From NCBI GenBank assembly GCA_964468755.1, contig CAYXWH010000010.1, positions 1 through 34,116 on the forward strand: DNA of 34,116 bases, written 5' to 3'. The stretch's first letter is position 1, and every line of letters begins with the position of its first letter. The position numbers and the translations under genes were made by a program. This document shows positions 7,112-15,523 of this stretch, one piece after another. The DNA is from CAYXWH01 sp964468755 (lineage in GTDB: Bacteria > Chloroflexota > Dehalococcoidia > Dehalococcoidales > RBG-16-60-22). The notes beneath the pieces were generated by a model that saw only the letters and a program-made list of their open reading frames with translations, was not told the DNA's origin and ran no database searches.

Positions 7112-8735
7112 CAGCCACGTTTCTCGCCAGTGGAACATTCACGGTAACCCTGGTTCCCTGCCCCGGCGTGGACTCGACATATCCCTTGCCGCCAAGCAGG
7201 CTGATTCTCTCTCTCATGGTGAACAAGCCGGCGCCCCGGCCGTTGGGCTCCACTTTGGTCAGCTTGCTGACATCGAACCCCCGGCCGTCATCCTCGACGT
7301 GGAGGGCGCACTCATTGGAATCGCAGCGCAGCGTGATGTGGACATTCCTGGCATCAGCGTGCTCCAGGATATTACCGATAAGCCCCTGGGCAACCCGGAA
7401 CAGGGTAACTTCAACCTCGGGTTCGAAGCGCTGGTCGGTACCGGTAAAATCGGTATCCAGGTTAATGCCCTGCGTCTGGAGGGTGTCCCTGGCATAGCGA
7501 TGTATTGCCGCCGGCATGCCCAGTTCATCAAGCAGGGTGGGGCGCAATTCCTTCATGATTTTCACGATTTCATTACCGGCATGGACGGCGTAGGACTGTG
7601 TCGTCTGGAGCTTCTGCATGAATTCAGTGTCGCCGATGCCCTTCATCTCAGCCATGGCGATAAGCGCCTTCAAACTCAGGCTCAGGCTGGTAAGCGACTG
7701 TGCGGTCTCGTCATGGAGTTCCCGAGCTATCCGTTTTCGCTCCTGTTCCTGGGCGGTCAGCGCATGCTGCAAGAGGGCTTTGTACCGTTCTCCTATCCTG
7801 GCCAGCCGTTCGTTCAGTCTCGCCTGCTCGATGGTTGTGCCGAGGTAGTCGCCAATCGAGTTGAGCAGGGAAAGGTCATCGGCACCAAAGCGCCTGGCTA
7901 TGTGGCTGGCGATATTCATTACCCCGACTACCTTTTCCTTGGATTTAAGCGGGATACTGACAAACCCCCTCAGTCCTTCGGCACTGACCAGGTCGGGCCG
8001 GGTGACCCGCGCGTCCTTGGAGACATCCTCCACCAGTACCGGTGAACCGGTACTGGCAACCCTGCCGGCGATGCCTTTCCCCAGGGCTATCCGCCTGTCC
8101 TCGGCGTATTTGGGGGATAGACCGTGATAGACACGGTAGGAGAGTGTCTGTGTCTGCTCATCAAGAAGGAGAATCCCGCCGACAGCACCGCTGATTATTT
8201 CCAGCACGTTGTCCAGGGCAATCCGCAAAATGGTATCCAGGTCCCGCGGCCCGCTCACCGCGCTGGATATATGACTCAATGCCAGCAGCTGGTGGTGCCG
8301 TCTGAGGATTTGGGTCTCCAGCTCTTTCTCTGCGGTGACGTTTCTCTTCAGTTCTACCATCGCCCTGGTAGTACCGTGGTTATCGTGGATGGGATAAGCG
8401 GTTATCTTGAGGTAGGTATCGGTCGGGGCATCGGGTGCGGGATGAATGGTGGTGGAAAAATGGTCACCCTGCAGGACCTGTCTGAGGGGGCATTGCCACA
8501 GGGGGGCACTGCACGGCTTCTCTCTCCCGTAGAGGGTGCTGTAGCAAAGTTTCCCTATGGGTGACTCCGATGTTCGTTGAATCCGGCGACGGGCGGCTTC
8601 ATTGACGAACCGTATCCGGTAGTCACTGTCGACGACCATGACGTCGTCTTCGACCGCGTTGATGATATCTTGCAGGGTGATGTTAAAGCCCAGACCGCTG
8701 TCTATTGCCCGGAGCGTTTCGTCCTTCCGTCGCAT
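7083..8735 (-). CDS. PAS-GAF sensor histidine kinase (NarX/DegS type)
   Basis: A 550-residue kinase with no predicted membrane segment, so probably cytoplasmic. A PAS domain (about 20-135) carries cysteines C64, C75 and C82 in an LCY...GREKPC...QCPL pattern also seen in other anaerobe PAS sensors. A GAF domain spans about 150-310. A HisKA_3 dimerisation helix has RIARELHDETAQSL with phosphoacceptor H341. The C-terminal ATPase has DDGRGFD and GAGLFTMRERISLLGG. The N-box is NILEHADARN. The start is set at the ATG at 8735, preceded by AGGGGGTGGT; an ATG at 8795 lies inside the promoter and has no site. The signal is unknown, but cytosolic PAS/GAF with clustered cysteines fits redox or small-molecule sensing. 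Confidence 0.92.
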   Translation of the reverse strand: MRRKDETLRAIDSGLGFNITLQDIINAVEDDVMVVDSDYRIRFVNEAARRRIQRTSESPIGKLCYSTLYGREKPCSAPLWQCPLRQVLQGDHFSTTIHPAPDAPTDTYLKITAYPIHDNHGTTRAMVELKRNVTAEKELETQILRRHHQLLALSHISSAVSGPRDLDTILRIALDNVLEIISGAVGGILLLDEQTQTLSYRVYHGLSPKYAEDRRIALGKGIAGRVASTGSPVLVEDVSKDARVTRPDLVSAEGLRGFVSIPLKSKEKVVGVMNIASHIARRFGADDLSLLNSIGDYLGTTIEQARLNERLARIGERYKALLQHALTAQEQERKRIARELHDETAQSLTSLSLSLKALIAMAEMKGIGDTEFMQKLQTTQSYAVHAGNEIVKIMKELRPTLLDELGMPAAIHRYARDTLQTQGINLDTDFTGTDQRFEPEVEVTLFRVAQGLIGNILEHADARNVHITLRCDSNECALHVEDDGRGFDVSKLTKVEPNGRGAGLFTMRERISLLGGKGYVESTPGQGTRVTVNVPLARNVADEEDKGTHS

Positions 8736-8766
8736 TATTACCACCCCCTGATGTGCTCCTGCATAG

Positions 8767-8795
8767 AAGTTAGACCAACGGGGGGATATTGTCAA
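8767..8795 (-). promoter_or_regulatory. Promoter of the kinase-regulator pair
   Basis: On the minus strand a perfect TTGACA (8790-8795), a 17-base spacer and TAACTT (8767-8772, a weak -10) lie in the 80-base gap after the MoeA-like gene. Transcription would start near 8760, supporting 8735 as the kinase start. Confidence 0.5.
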
Positions 8796-8815
8796 GCGGG
8801 CGGGGTTGCCGCGGA

Positions 8816-10117
8816 TTACTGCTGGCTTCCGTAGTGGTGACCGGTACCTGGCGATACATGGTCCGGTGGTGCCAGCAGCTGAACGGTAACCACCTCACCA
8901 GCCTGCAGGGATTCAGTGCCTTCCGGTATGCAGATGAGACAGGTCGCGGTGGCAATGGACTGTAACCGGCTCTTATGCTGGTACGGTGTCACCATATAGT
9001 TACCGGCGGAGTCACGGGACAGGGTGGCATCTTTGAATTCGGTCCATGCCAGGTGGCGACTGGTGAGGGTCTCGGTGAGCTTTGCCCGTGCGGTACGTAG
9101 CGGGTGGGTGAGTTGACCGCCGAGACGCATAAGTCCGGGAAGGGCAAATTGAAGAAAAGCCATCTCGTTGCTGGCGGGGCCGCCCGGCAGGCAGAATACC
9201 GGCTTGCCTTCCCATATCCCGAAGGCGATACCTTTGCCCGGCCCCATCCGGACATGGTGGAATATCTTGTGCCAGCCCAGCGTTTCAAGGGTACCCACGA
9301 CCAGGTCGCGTTCGCTTCCCCAGGCGCCGCCGCTGGTGAGGATGGTATCGGTGCCGGACAGAAGGTCCCTGATCTCTCGTTGAATGGCTTCCTGATTGTC
9401 TCCGATTACCGCGGTGGTATGGGTAATGCCGAAGCCGGTCAGCCAGGCGCTTATGGTGACCAGATTGCTGGCGTAGAGCTGGCCGGTACGCAGGTGCTCC
9501 CCCGGAGCGACCACCTCATCGCCTACCGCGATGACGGCTGCCTTCGGGCGGCGGTAGACGGGTGTGCGGGTGATACCGGCGGCCGCCATCAGTCCCAGGG
9601 TACCGGGTAAAAGCACCGTATCCTTCCCGGCGATGATTGCCCCGGACTTTACATCTTCGCCGGCATGCAGAACATTTCTCCCTTTTTCCGCGTTGGCGCT
9701 CACATACACCTCTGAGGCTACCTCTTCACAGAACTCACCGGAGACCACGGCATCAGCGCCCGGTGGAATCGGTGAGCCGGAGCAAATCTTCACCGCGCTA
9801 CCTGCCGCTACGGTTCCTTTAAATGGTGAGCCGGCGAACCCGGACCCGATAACCCGAAGGCGGACGGTATGCTGTGGTGAAGCAAGGTCAACATCTTCGG
9901 ACTTCACCGCAAAGCCGTCCTTGAACGATACGTCACTTAAGGGGTTATCCACTACAGCCGCTGCGTCTTCGGCGATTATGCGGCCGACGGCGTGTTCGAT
10001 GGGTATCTCCTCGGTGCCAACCGGACATATACCGGAATAGACCAGGTTGAGCGCTTCCCGGTACCCGAGGTAGTCGCGACCTTCGTCAATCTCAGGGGAA
10101 TTGTTATCTACCGTCAT
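8816..10117 (-). CDS. moeA: MoeA-like molybdopterin molybdenumtransferase
   Basis: A 433-residue protein covering the whole MoeA fold. It has an N-terminal linker with NPLSDVSFKDGFAV (the MoeA D-x-S-x-x-DGYA region), a central domain with CSGSPIPPGADAVV, a MoCF nucleotide-binding domain with IAVGDEVV and TSGGAWGSERD, and a C-terminal domain IV. MoeA inserts molybdate or tungstate into adenylylated molybdopterin. Two motifs depart from the usual forms: TSGGAWGS replaces TSGGVSVG, and LPGGP replaces LPGNP, which places it in a divergent subgroup. A GAGGT site precedes the ATG and a strong promoter lies upstream. No molybdoenzyme is in the window. A formate dehydrogenase, which would supply the same folate pathway, is a natural client, but this is inference. 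Confidence 0.88.
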   Translation of the reverse strand: MTVDNNSPEIDEGRDYLGYREALNLVYSGICPVGTEEIPIEHAVGRIIAEDAAAVVDNPLSDVSFKDGFAVKSEDVDLASPQHTVRLRVIGSGFAGSPFKGTVAAGSAVKICSGSPIPPGADAVVSGEFCEEVASEVYVSANAEKGRNVLHAGEDVKSGAIIAGKDTVLLPGTLGLMAAAGITRTPVYRRPKAAVIAVGDEVVAPGEHLRTGQLYASNLVTISAWLTGFGITHTTAVIGDNQEAIQREIRDLLSGTDTILTSGGAWGSERDLVVGTLETLGWHKIFHHVRMGPGKGIAFGIWEGKPVFCLPGGPASNEMAFLQFALPGLMRLGGQLTHPLRTARAKLTETLTSRHLAWTEFKDATLSRDSAGNYMVTPYQHKSRLQSIATATCLICIPEGTESLQAGEVVTVQLLAPPDHVSPGTGHHYGSQQ

Positions 10118-10144
10118 CTGTTTACCTCACCAGTCATTACCTTC

Positions 10145-10173
10145 ATTATAGTAACCCTGGCGGTCGTGTTCAA
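10145..10173 (-). promoter_or_regulatory. Promoter of the moeA-like gene
   Basis: On the minus strand TTGAAC (10168-10173), a 17-base spacer and perfect TATAAT (10145-10150) lie 28 bases before the start at 10117. Confidence 0.7.
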
Positions 10174-10286
10174 ATATAGCGGTGGGTGTAAAATAGCCCG
10201 GATTTATCAGGGGCTGGCTGGGTCAGGCACGCAGCGTGGTTGATAGTGCAGCGTTTGCCATTTATTACCGTTCATAGTGGAAGCGC

Positions 10287-11096
10287 TTAATCGGTCACTT
10301 GACTCAGGAATTCCAGCACGGCAGCGTTGAATTCTTCGGGCTTCTCTATCGCCGAAGCGTGTCCCGTCGCCATGACTTTCAGCCTGGCATCGGGGATGGT
10401 TGCCTGGCCCACGCGCGCCGTTTCCGTCCCCATCAGGTTATCATGCTCGCCGGCGATAATGAGGGTTGGGCAGGCAAGTGCGCCCACTTTGGGGAGGGAC
10501 GGTTCCCCGCGAAACCCCGCCCTCATTACGGTAACCAGCGCTCCGGGATTATTCTTCAGCCGCAACCCCTTGTAGTAGGCGAACGTTTCCGGGTTCTGCT
10601 CCGGCCAGCCCGGACAAAACATCGCCGTCGTCATCTCGTCCATGACCGACTCAAGTCCGTACCGCTCAATGGCTTCCATCCACCGCTGCTGGACCTGCAT
10701 TCTCTCCTTCAGTTCCTCCTGGGTCTGCCGGACAGGTGCCACCGGGCTGTTGGCTATGACCAGGGCTTTCACCACCCCGGGGTGGGCTAAGGCAAGCTCT
10801 ATGGCGAGCCGTCCACCCATGGAATAGCCCAGGACACAGGTTTCCGCCACGCCCAGGGCTTTCAGTAACTCATACAGGTCCCTGGCTCCGGTTTCCATGG
10901 TATATTCTTCATCGGGTGTCTCCGTCTGGCCATGTCCCCGGACATCATAGGTGAGGACGCGATAATGCCGGGAGAATGCTGCCAACTGGTACCACCACGC
11001 CTCCAGGTTGTCGCCGAATCCGTGAATGAGGGTCAGCCACTTACCGCTGCCGCATACTTCACAGTTTATCGAGATTCCGTTTGCCTTGATTTTCAT
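10287..11096 (-). CDS. Alpha/beta hydrolase
   Basis: A 269-residue single-domain alpha/beta hydrolase of the MhpC/PcaD-like group. It shows the oxyanion-hole HGFG (residues 25-28), the nucleophile elbow GYSMGG with S92, an acid in AGEHDNL, and the catalytic histidine in GHASAIEKP. A lid region rich in Glu/Gln and aromatic residues lies at about 125-180. The substrate is unknown; esters, lactones or ring-cleavage products are typical of the family. There is no signal peptide, so it is cytoplasmic. AGGAAAGGAG lies just before the ATG, with a near-consensus promoter behind it. The next gene downstream (moeA-like) has its own promoter, so this is probably a single-gene unit. Confidence 0.9.
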   Translation of the reverse strand: MKIKANGISINCEVCGSGKWLTLIHGFGDNLEAWWYQLAAFSRHYRVLTYDVRGHGQTETPDEEYTMETGARDLYELLKALGVAETCVLGYSMGGRLAIELALAHPGVVKALVIANSPVAPVRQTQEELKERMQVQQRWMEAIERYGLESVMDEMTTAMFCPGWPEQNPETFAYYKGLRLKNNPGALVTVMRAGFRGEPSLPKVGALACPTLIIAGEHDNLMGTETARVGQATIPDARLKVMATGHASAIEKPEEFNAAVLEFLSQVTD

Positions 11097-11122
11097 GCCG
11101 CTCCTTTCCTGGCATTCACGTT

Positions 11123-11151
11123 AGTATAGGTTACCATGCTTTTACTGTCAA
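11123..11151 (-). promoter_or_regulatory. Promoter of the alpha/beta hydrolase gene
   Basis: On the minus strand TTGACA (11146-11151), a 17-base spacer and TATACT (11123-11128) lie 27 bases before the start at 11096. This is the best sigma-70 match in the window. Confidence 0.75.
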
Positions 11152-11203
11152 TCTATGCCCGGGGTGCGGCTGTGGACATGACGGGAATCAATCGTACCGA
11201 AAA

Positions 11204-11232
11204 TTGAATGCACTTTCTCGAATAGCTATAAT
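11204..11232 (+). promoter_or_regulatory. Promoter of carB
   Basis: TTGAAT (11204-11209), a 17-base spacer and perfect TATAAT (11227-11232) leave a leader of about 100 bases before carB. No PyrR- or Arg-box-like element is recognised in that leader. Confidence 0.7.
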
Positions 11233-11340
11233 GGAATAGTAAGGTAGTGAGCGGGAGCTTCAGGGTAGTAGCTGAGATTACTTGTTCCGGTTAATGGTTG
11301 GATAGATACACATAGACAAACACAGGTGAAAGGAGTCTAT

Positions 11341-14300
11341 ATGCCAAGAAGAAACGACATTCACAAGGTAATGATTATTGGCTCCGGGCCTATTGTCATT
11401 GGCCAGGCCTGTGAATTTGACTACTCGGGGACCCAGGCGTGTAAAGCGCTCCGCGCGCTGGGTTATGAGATCGTGCTGGTGAACTCAAACCCGGCAACCA
11501 TCATGACTGACCCCGCTACGGCTGATGCCACCTATATTGAGCCACTCAATCTGGAAGCCGTTACCCAGATCATTGCCAAAGAACGACCGGATGCCCTGCT
11601 GCCCAACCTGGGTGGTCAGACCGGGCTCAATCTCAGCGCGGAACTGGCGCGCTCCGGCGTCCTTGACCGGTACGGGGTTAAAGTCATTGGCGTTGAGGTT
11701 GATGCCATCATGCGCGGCGAGGACCGCACCCTGTTCAAGGAGACGATGGACAGCCTGGATATTGAGACGCCGCGGAGTGAAGCCGTGTATACCGTCGAAG
11801 AGGCGGAAAAGGTCGCGGCATCGCTTGGCTATCCGGTGGTCGTCCGCCCCGCCTATTGCCTCGGCGGGACCGGCGGCGGACTCGTCTACAACGTGGAAGA
11901 GCTACGCACCGTCACCAGCCGGGGTATATCCGCCAGCCTGATAGGCCAGGTGCTCATTGAGGAGTCGGTCCTGGGCTGGGAAGAGCTGGAGCTGGAAGTG
12001 GTGCGTGATGCCAAGAACCGGATGATTACCGTCTGTTTCATTGAAAACGTGGATGCTATGGGGGTACATACCGGTGACTCTTTTTGCACGGCGCCCATGC
12101 TCACCATTGATGCCGAACTCCAGCAGCGCCTCCAGGACTATGCATACCGGATTGTGGAGTCAATACGGGTCATCGGGGGCACCAATATCCAGTTTGCTCA
12201 CGACCCCAAAACGGGCCGGGTGGTAGTTATCGAGATTAATCCCCGGACATCGCGCTCATCGGCGCTAGCCTCCAAGGCAACCGGTTTCCCCATCGCGCTG
12301 ATTTCAGCCAAACTGGCCGCCGGCCTGACCCTGGACGAGATTCCGTACTGGCGGGAAGGTACTCTGGACAAGTATACCCCATCCGGCGACTATGTGGTGG
12401 TGAAATTCGCCCGGTGGGCTTTCGAGAAATTCCAGGATGCTGAGGACAAACTCGGCACCCAGATGCGCGCCGTGGGCGAGGTGATGAGTATCGGCAAGAC
12501 CTACAAAGAGGCTTTCCAGAAGGCAATCCGTTCCCTGGAGACCGGGCGTTACGGGCTCGGCTTTGCCATGGATTTCCAGGAAAGGTCACTGGATGAGCTT
12601 CTGGAGCTGCTCAGCCAGGCGACCAGTGAGCGTCAGTTCGTCATGTATGAGGCGCTTCGTAAGGGTGCCAGTGTGGAGCAACTTCATGAGAAGACGCACA
12701 TTAAACCCTGGTTTATCACTCAGATGAAAGAGCTTGTCGAACTCGAGGAGCAGATTCTGCAGTACCGGGGCAAGCCATTACCCGATGAGTTGCTGGCGCA
12801 GGCCAAGCGGGATGGCTTTGCCGACCGCTATTTATCGCAGCTTCTGGGCATTGCCGAGCCGGATATTCGGCAGAGGCGCCTGGCTCTGGGGGTAGTGGAA
12901 GGCTGGGAGCCGGTACCGGTCAGCGGCGTGGACAATGCGGCGTACTATTTTTCAACGTATAACGCGCCGGACAGGACTACCACCAGTAAGCGCAAAAAGG
13001 TTATGGTGCTGGGTGGTGGACCGAACCGGATCGGTCAGGGTATTGAGTTTGACTACTGCTGTGTCCATGCTGCCTTTGCCCTGCGTGATGAAGGGTATGA
13101 GACCATCATGGTGAATTGCAATCCGGAAACGGTATCAACGGATTATGATACCTCGGATAAGCTTTATTTTGAACCGCTAACCGTGGAAGATGTACTGAGT
13201 ATCTATGAAAAGGAACAGCCGGAGGGAATTATTGTCCAGTTTGGCGGGCAGACCCCCCTCAATATTGCCAGCGACTTGGCTGACGCCGGGGTGCGAATCC
13301 TGGGTACCTCACCGGAAACCATTGACCTTGCTGAAGACCGGGACCGCTTCCGGCAGATGATGCGCAAGCTGGATATACCGATGCCCGAGTCGGATATGGC
13401 GGTTAATCTGGAGCAGGCGATGCGCATTGCCGAGCGAATCGGGTATCCGTTGATAGTACGCCCCTCGTATGTGCTCGGCGGACGCGGCATGGAAGTAGTC
13501 TACGACGAGGAAATGCTCAGGCGGTACGTTACGGCGGCGGTGGGGGTAACACCGGACCGGCCGATTCTCATTGACAAGTTCCTGGAGAACGCTATTGAAG
13601 CCGAGGCTGATGCTATCGCCGATGGGCAAAGCGCATTTGTCCCCGCGGTTATGGAGCATATTGAGTTAGCCGGCGTCCATTCCGGTGATTCCGCGTGTGT
13701 CATCCCGCCGGTGAGCCTGGCTCAGCAGCATATTGACACCATAAATGAATACACCAGCCGGATTGCCCGGGAACTGAATGTCATCGGCCTGATGAATATG
13801 CAGTATGCTATTGCCAGTGACGTGGTCTACGTGCTGGAAGCGAACCCGCGCGCCTCGCGGACGGTGCCACTGGTGTCAAAGGTCTGTGCTATCTCCATGG
13901 CTCACGTTGCCACCCGGCTCATGCTTGGTAAGCAGCTCAGCGAGCTTGATATCCGGCAGCAAAAAATACCCCACTTCGGGGTCAAGGAGGCGGTTTTCCC
14001 GTTCAACATGTTCCCGGAGGTTGACCCGATTCTCGGACCGGAGATGCGCTCCACCGGTGAGGTGCTCGGTATCTCCGATTCGTTTGGCCTTGCCTATTTC
14101 AAGGCTGAGGAGGCGGCACAGCAGTTGTTGCCCACCGGGGGTACCGCCCTCATTACCGTTTCCGATAGAGACCGCCCGGCGGTACTTGAAATCGGCCGGC
14201 AGTTTCAGGAGCTTGGCTTTAAAATCAAAGCGACCGAGGGCACGCATCAGTTTCTGACAGGTCGGGACATCGCGGCTGATTTGATTCTGAAGATGCACGA

Positions 14301-14541
14301 GGGACGCCCCAACATTGTCGATGCCATAAAGAACGGTGAAATACAGCTGGTCATCAATACCCCCAGCGGCAAGCTGAGCCAGTATGATGATTCCTACATT
14401 CGCAAGGCAGCCATCCAGTATAAGGTGCCCTATATTACCACACTGGCAGCCGCCAATGCCGCTGCCAGGGGGATTGCCGCCTATCATCAGGGTAAGACGG
14501 TGGTTAAAGCTCTCCAGAGTTATCACGCTGATATCAAGTAG
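11341..14541 (+). CDS. carB: Carbamoyl-phosphate synthase large subunit
   Basis: A 1066-residue enzyme that makes carbamoyl phosphate from ammonia, bicarbonate and two ATP for pyrimidine and arginine synthesis. The two homologous halves are plain. The first begins IIGSGPIVIGQACEFDYSG and carries the carboxyphosphate ATP-grasp. The second begins LGGGPNRIGQGIEFDYCC (near residue 560) and carries the carbamate ATP-grasp. The C-terminal MGS-like allosteric domain (about 930-1066) has FKIKATEGTHQFL. The length is normal for the family. The start is the ATG at 11341, with AGGTGAAAGGAG just upstream; a GTG 15 bases earlier lies inside that site. carA is not adjacent; it must lie outside the window, so the subunits are encoded apart. 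Confidence 0.97.
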   Translation: MPRRNDIHKVMIIGSGPIVIGQACEFDYSGTQACKALRALGYEIVLVNSNPATIMTDPATADATYIEPLNLEAVTQIIAKERPDALLPNLGGQTGLNLSAELARSGVLDRYGVKVIGVEVDAIMRGEDRTLFKETMDSLDIETPRSEAVYTVEEAEKVAASLGYPVVVRPAYCLGGTGGGLVYNVEELRTVTSRGISASLIGQVLIEESVLGWEELELEVVRDAKNRMITVCFIENVDAMGVHTGDSFCTAPMLTIDAELQQRLQDYAYRIVESIRVIGGTNIQFAHDPKTGRVVVIEINPRTSRSSALASKATGFPIALISAKLAAGLTLDEIPYWREGTLDKYTPSGDYVVVKFARWAFEKFQDAEDKLGTQMRAVGEVMSIGKTYKEAFQKAIRSLETGRYGLGFAMDFQERSLDELLELLSQATSERQFVMYEALRKGASVEQLHEKTHIKPWFITQMKELVELEEQILQYRGKPLPDELLAQAKRDGFADRYLSQLLGIAEPDIRQRRLALGVVEGWEPVPVSGVDNAAYYFSTYNAPDRTTTSKRKKVMVLGGGPNRIGQGIEFDYCCVHAAFALRDEGYETIMVNCNPETVSTDYDTSDKLYFEPLTVEDVLSIYEKEQPEGIIVQFGGQTPLNIASDLADAGVRILGTSPETIDLAEDRDRFRQMMRKLDIPMPESDMAVNLEQAMRIAERIGYPLIVRPSYVLGGRGMEVVYDEEMLRRYVTAAVGVTPDRPILIDKFLENAIEAEADAIADGQSAFVPAVMEHIELAGVHSGDSACVIPPVSLAQQHIDTINEYTSRIARELNVIGLMNMQYAIASDVVYVLEANPRASRTVPLVSKVCAISMAHVATRLMLGKQLSELDIRQQKIPHFGVKEAVFPFNMFPEVDPILGPEMRSTGEVLGISDSFGLAYFKAEEAAQQLLPTGGTALITVSDRDRPAVLEIGRQFQELGFKIKATEGTHQFLTGRDIAADLILKMHEGRPNIVDAIKNGEIQLVINTPSGKLSQYDDSYIRKAAIQYKVPYITTLAAANAAARGIAAYHQGKTVVKALQSYHADIK

Positions 14542-14587
14542 CGTTTGCCGGCGGCTTCTCTCCTTTCCGGTTATGCCGGGACAGATT

Positions 14588-14616
14588 TTGAACCGCGGTA
14601 TCGCGGCTGCTATAAT
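14588..14616 (+). promoter_or_regulatory. Promoter of the MBL-fold / FAD oxidoreductase pair
   Basis: TTGAAC (14588-14593), a 17-base spacer and perfect TATAAT (14611-14616) lie 47 bases before the GTG start at 14664. Confidence 0.7.
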
Positions 14617-14663
14617 ACCCTCTACCGACTGGCTCATGAGTCTATATAGTTGAGAGGGGAACG

Positions 14664-15479
14664 GTGGAAAAGATAACTGACACTGTCTATGCTGAAACCG
14701 GATTCAGGGGGTGCAATACCGGCTTCGTGGTTACTTCCGAGGGGGTGGTGATGATTGACACCCCGCAGATGCCGGCGGATGCGCTCCGGTGGCGGGATGA
14801 GGTAGCGAAGTTTGGCCCGGTTCGTTATGTGATAATTACCGAGCCGCACGGTGACCATTTTACCGGGAGTTACTTCTTCGATGGCATCGTGGTTGCCCAT
14901 GAGGGCACCAGGCAGGCAATCCTGGCAACATCAATCGAAGAGCTCACCAGGCACATGGCACGAACCGCCCCGGATGGCCTTCCCCTTCCCGAAGGGTTCC
15001 GTCTCCGCCCTCCCACCATCACCCTCACCGACCGGTTGACCCTCTACCTTGGTGAGCACTCGTTTCAGCTCATTAATTTCCCCGGGCACACCCCGTATGA
15101 AGTAGCGGTATATATCCCGGAAGAAAAGGTGGTGTTCACCTCGGACAATGTCTTTTGCCGGGTGCAGGCCTTCCTCCTTGAGGCGCTTCCCTTTGCCTGG
15201 CTGGATTCACTCCGGCAAATTCAGGAACTGGAGGCTGATGTTCTGGTTCCCGGTCACGGCAGCATCTGTGACCGAACATACCTGCCGGAAATGCGTGCCT
15301 TTATTCAAGAGTGGATTGATGCGGTCGCGGCGGCAATTGACCAGGGAATGACTCTGGAGGAAGCCCAGAAAAAGGTCTCGCTCATTGACCGGTACCCTAT
15401 GGGGAAAGGGGCTGAGGCGATGGCACCGGTAGTACAGCGTATGAATGTCGCTCGCCTGTATGAAGTGCTGAAGAAATAG
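14664..15479 (+). CDS. MBL-fold metallo-hydrolase-like protein
   Basis: A 271-residue metallo-beta-lactamase-fold protein. The first metal motif reads TEPHGDH (E60, H62, D64, H65), so the usual first histidine of HxHxDH is glutamate. The later elements GHTPYE, TSDNVF and PGHG, corresponding to the downstream ligands, are present. The fold is secure, but the metal site may bind one metal or be altered. The C-terminal helices (SLIDRYPMGKGAEAM onward) resemble the tail of MBL proteins next to amine or sarcosine oxidase-like genes. It starts with GTG, preceded by GAGAGGGG. An FAD oxidoreductase follows 44 bases later without its own clear promoter, so the two may share a small-molecule catabolic step. 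The substrate is unknown. Confidence 0.87.
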   Translation: MEKITDTVYAETGFRGCNTGFVVTSEGVVMIDTPQMPADALRWRDEVAKFGPVRYVIITEPHGDHFTGSYFFDGIVVAHEGTRQAILATSIEELTRHMARTAPDGLPLPEGFRLRPPTITLTDRLTLYLGEHSFQLINFPGHTPYEVAVYIPEEKVVFTSDNVFCRVQAFLLEALPFAWLDSLRQIQELEADVLVPGHGSICDRTYLPEMRAFIQEWIDAVAAAIDQGMTLEEAQKKVSLIDRYPMGKGAEAMAPVVQRMNVARLYEVLKK

Positions 15480-15523
15480 GGATTTACCATTCAGGTGGGA
15501 ATTTCCTGTAGTATCGGCGGAAC

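Noticed and set aside
6768..8045. 425-codon plus-strand open frame
   Set aside because: It is the antisense shadow of the histidine kinase and regulator genes, whose minus-strand products have complete HisKA_3, ATPase and receiver motifs.
11341..14541. carB without adjacent carA as a sign of gene loss
   Set aside because: The protein is complete and normal in length, and separation of carA and carB is common.
13876..14637. 253-codon minus-strand open frame
   Set aside because: It lies opposite the C-terminal part of carB and has no recognisable features.
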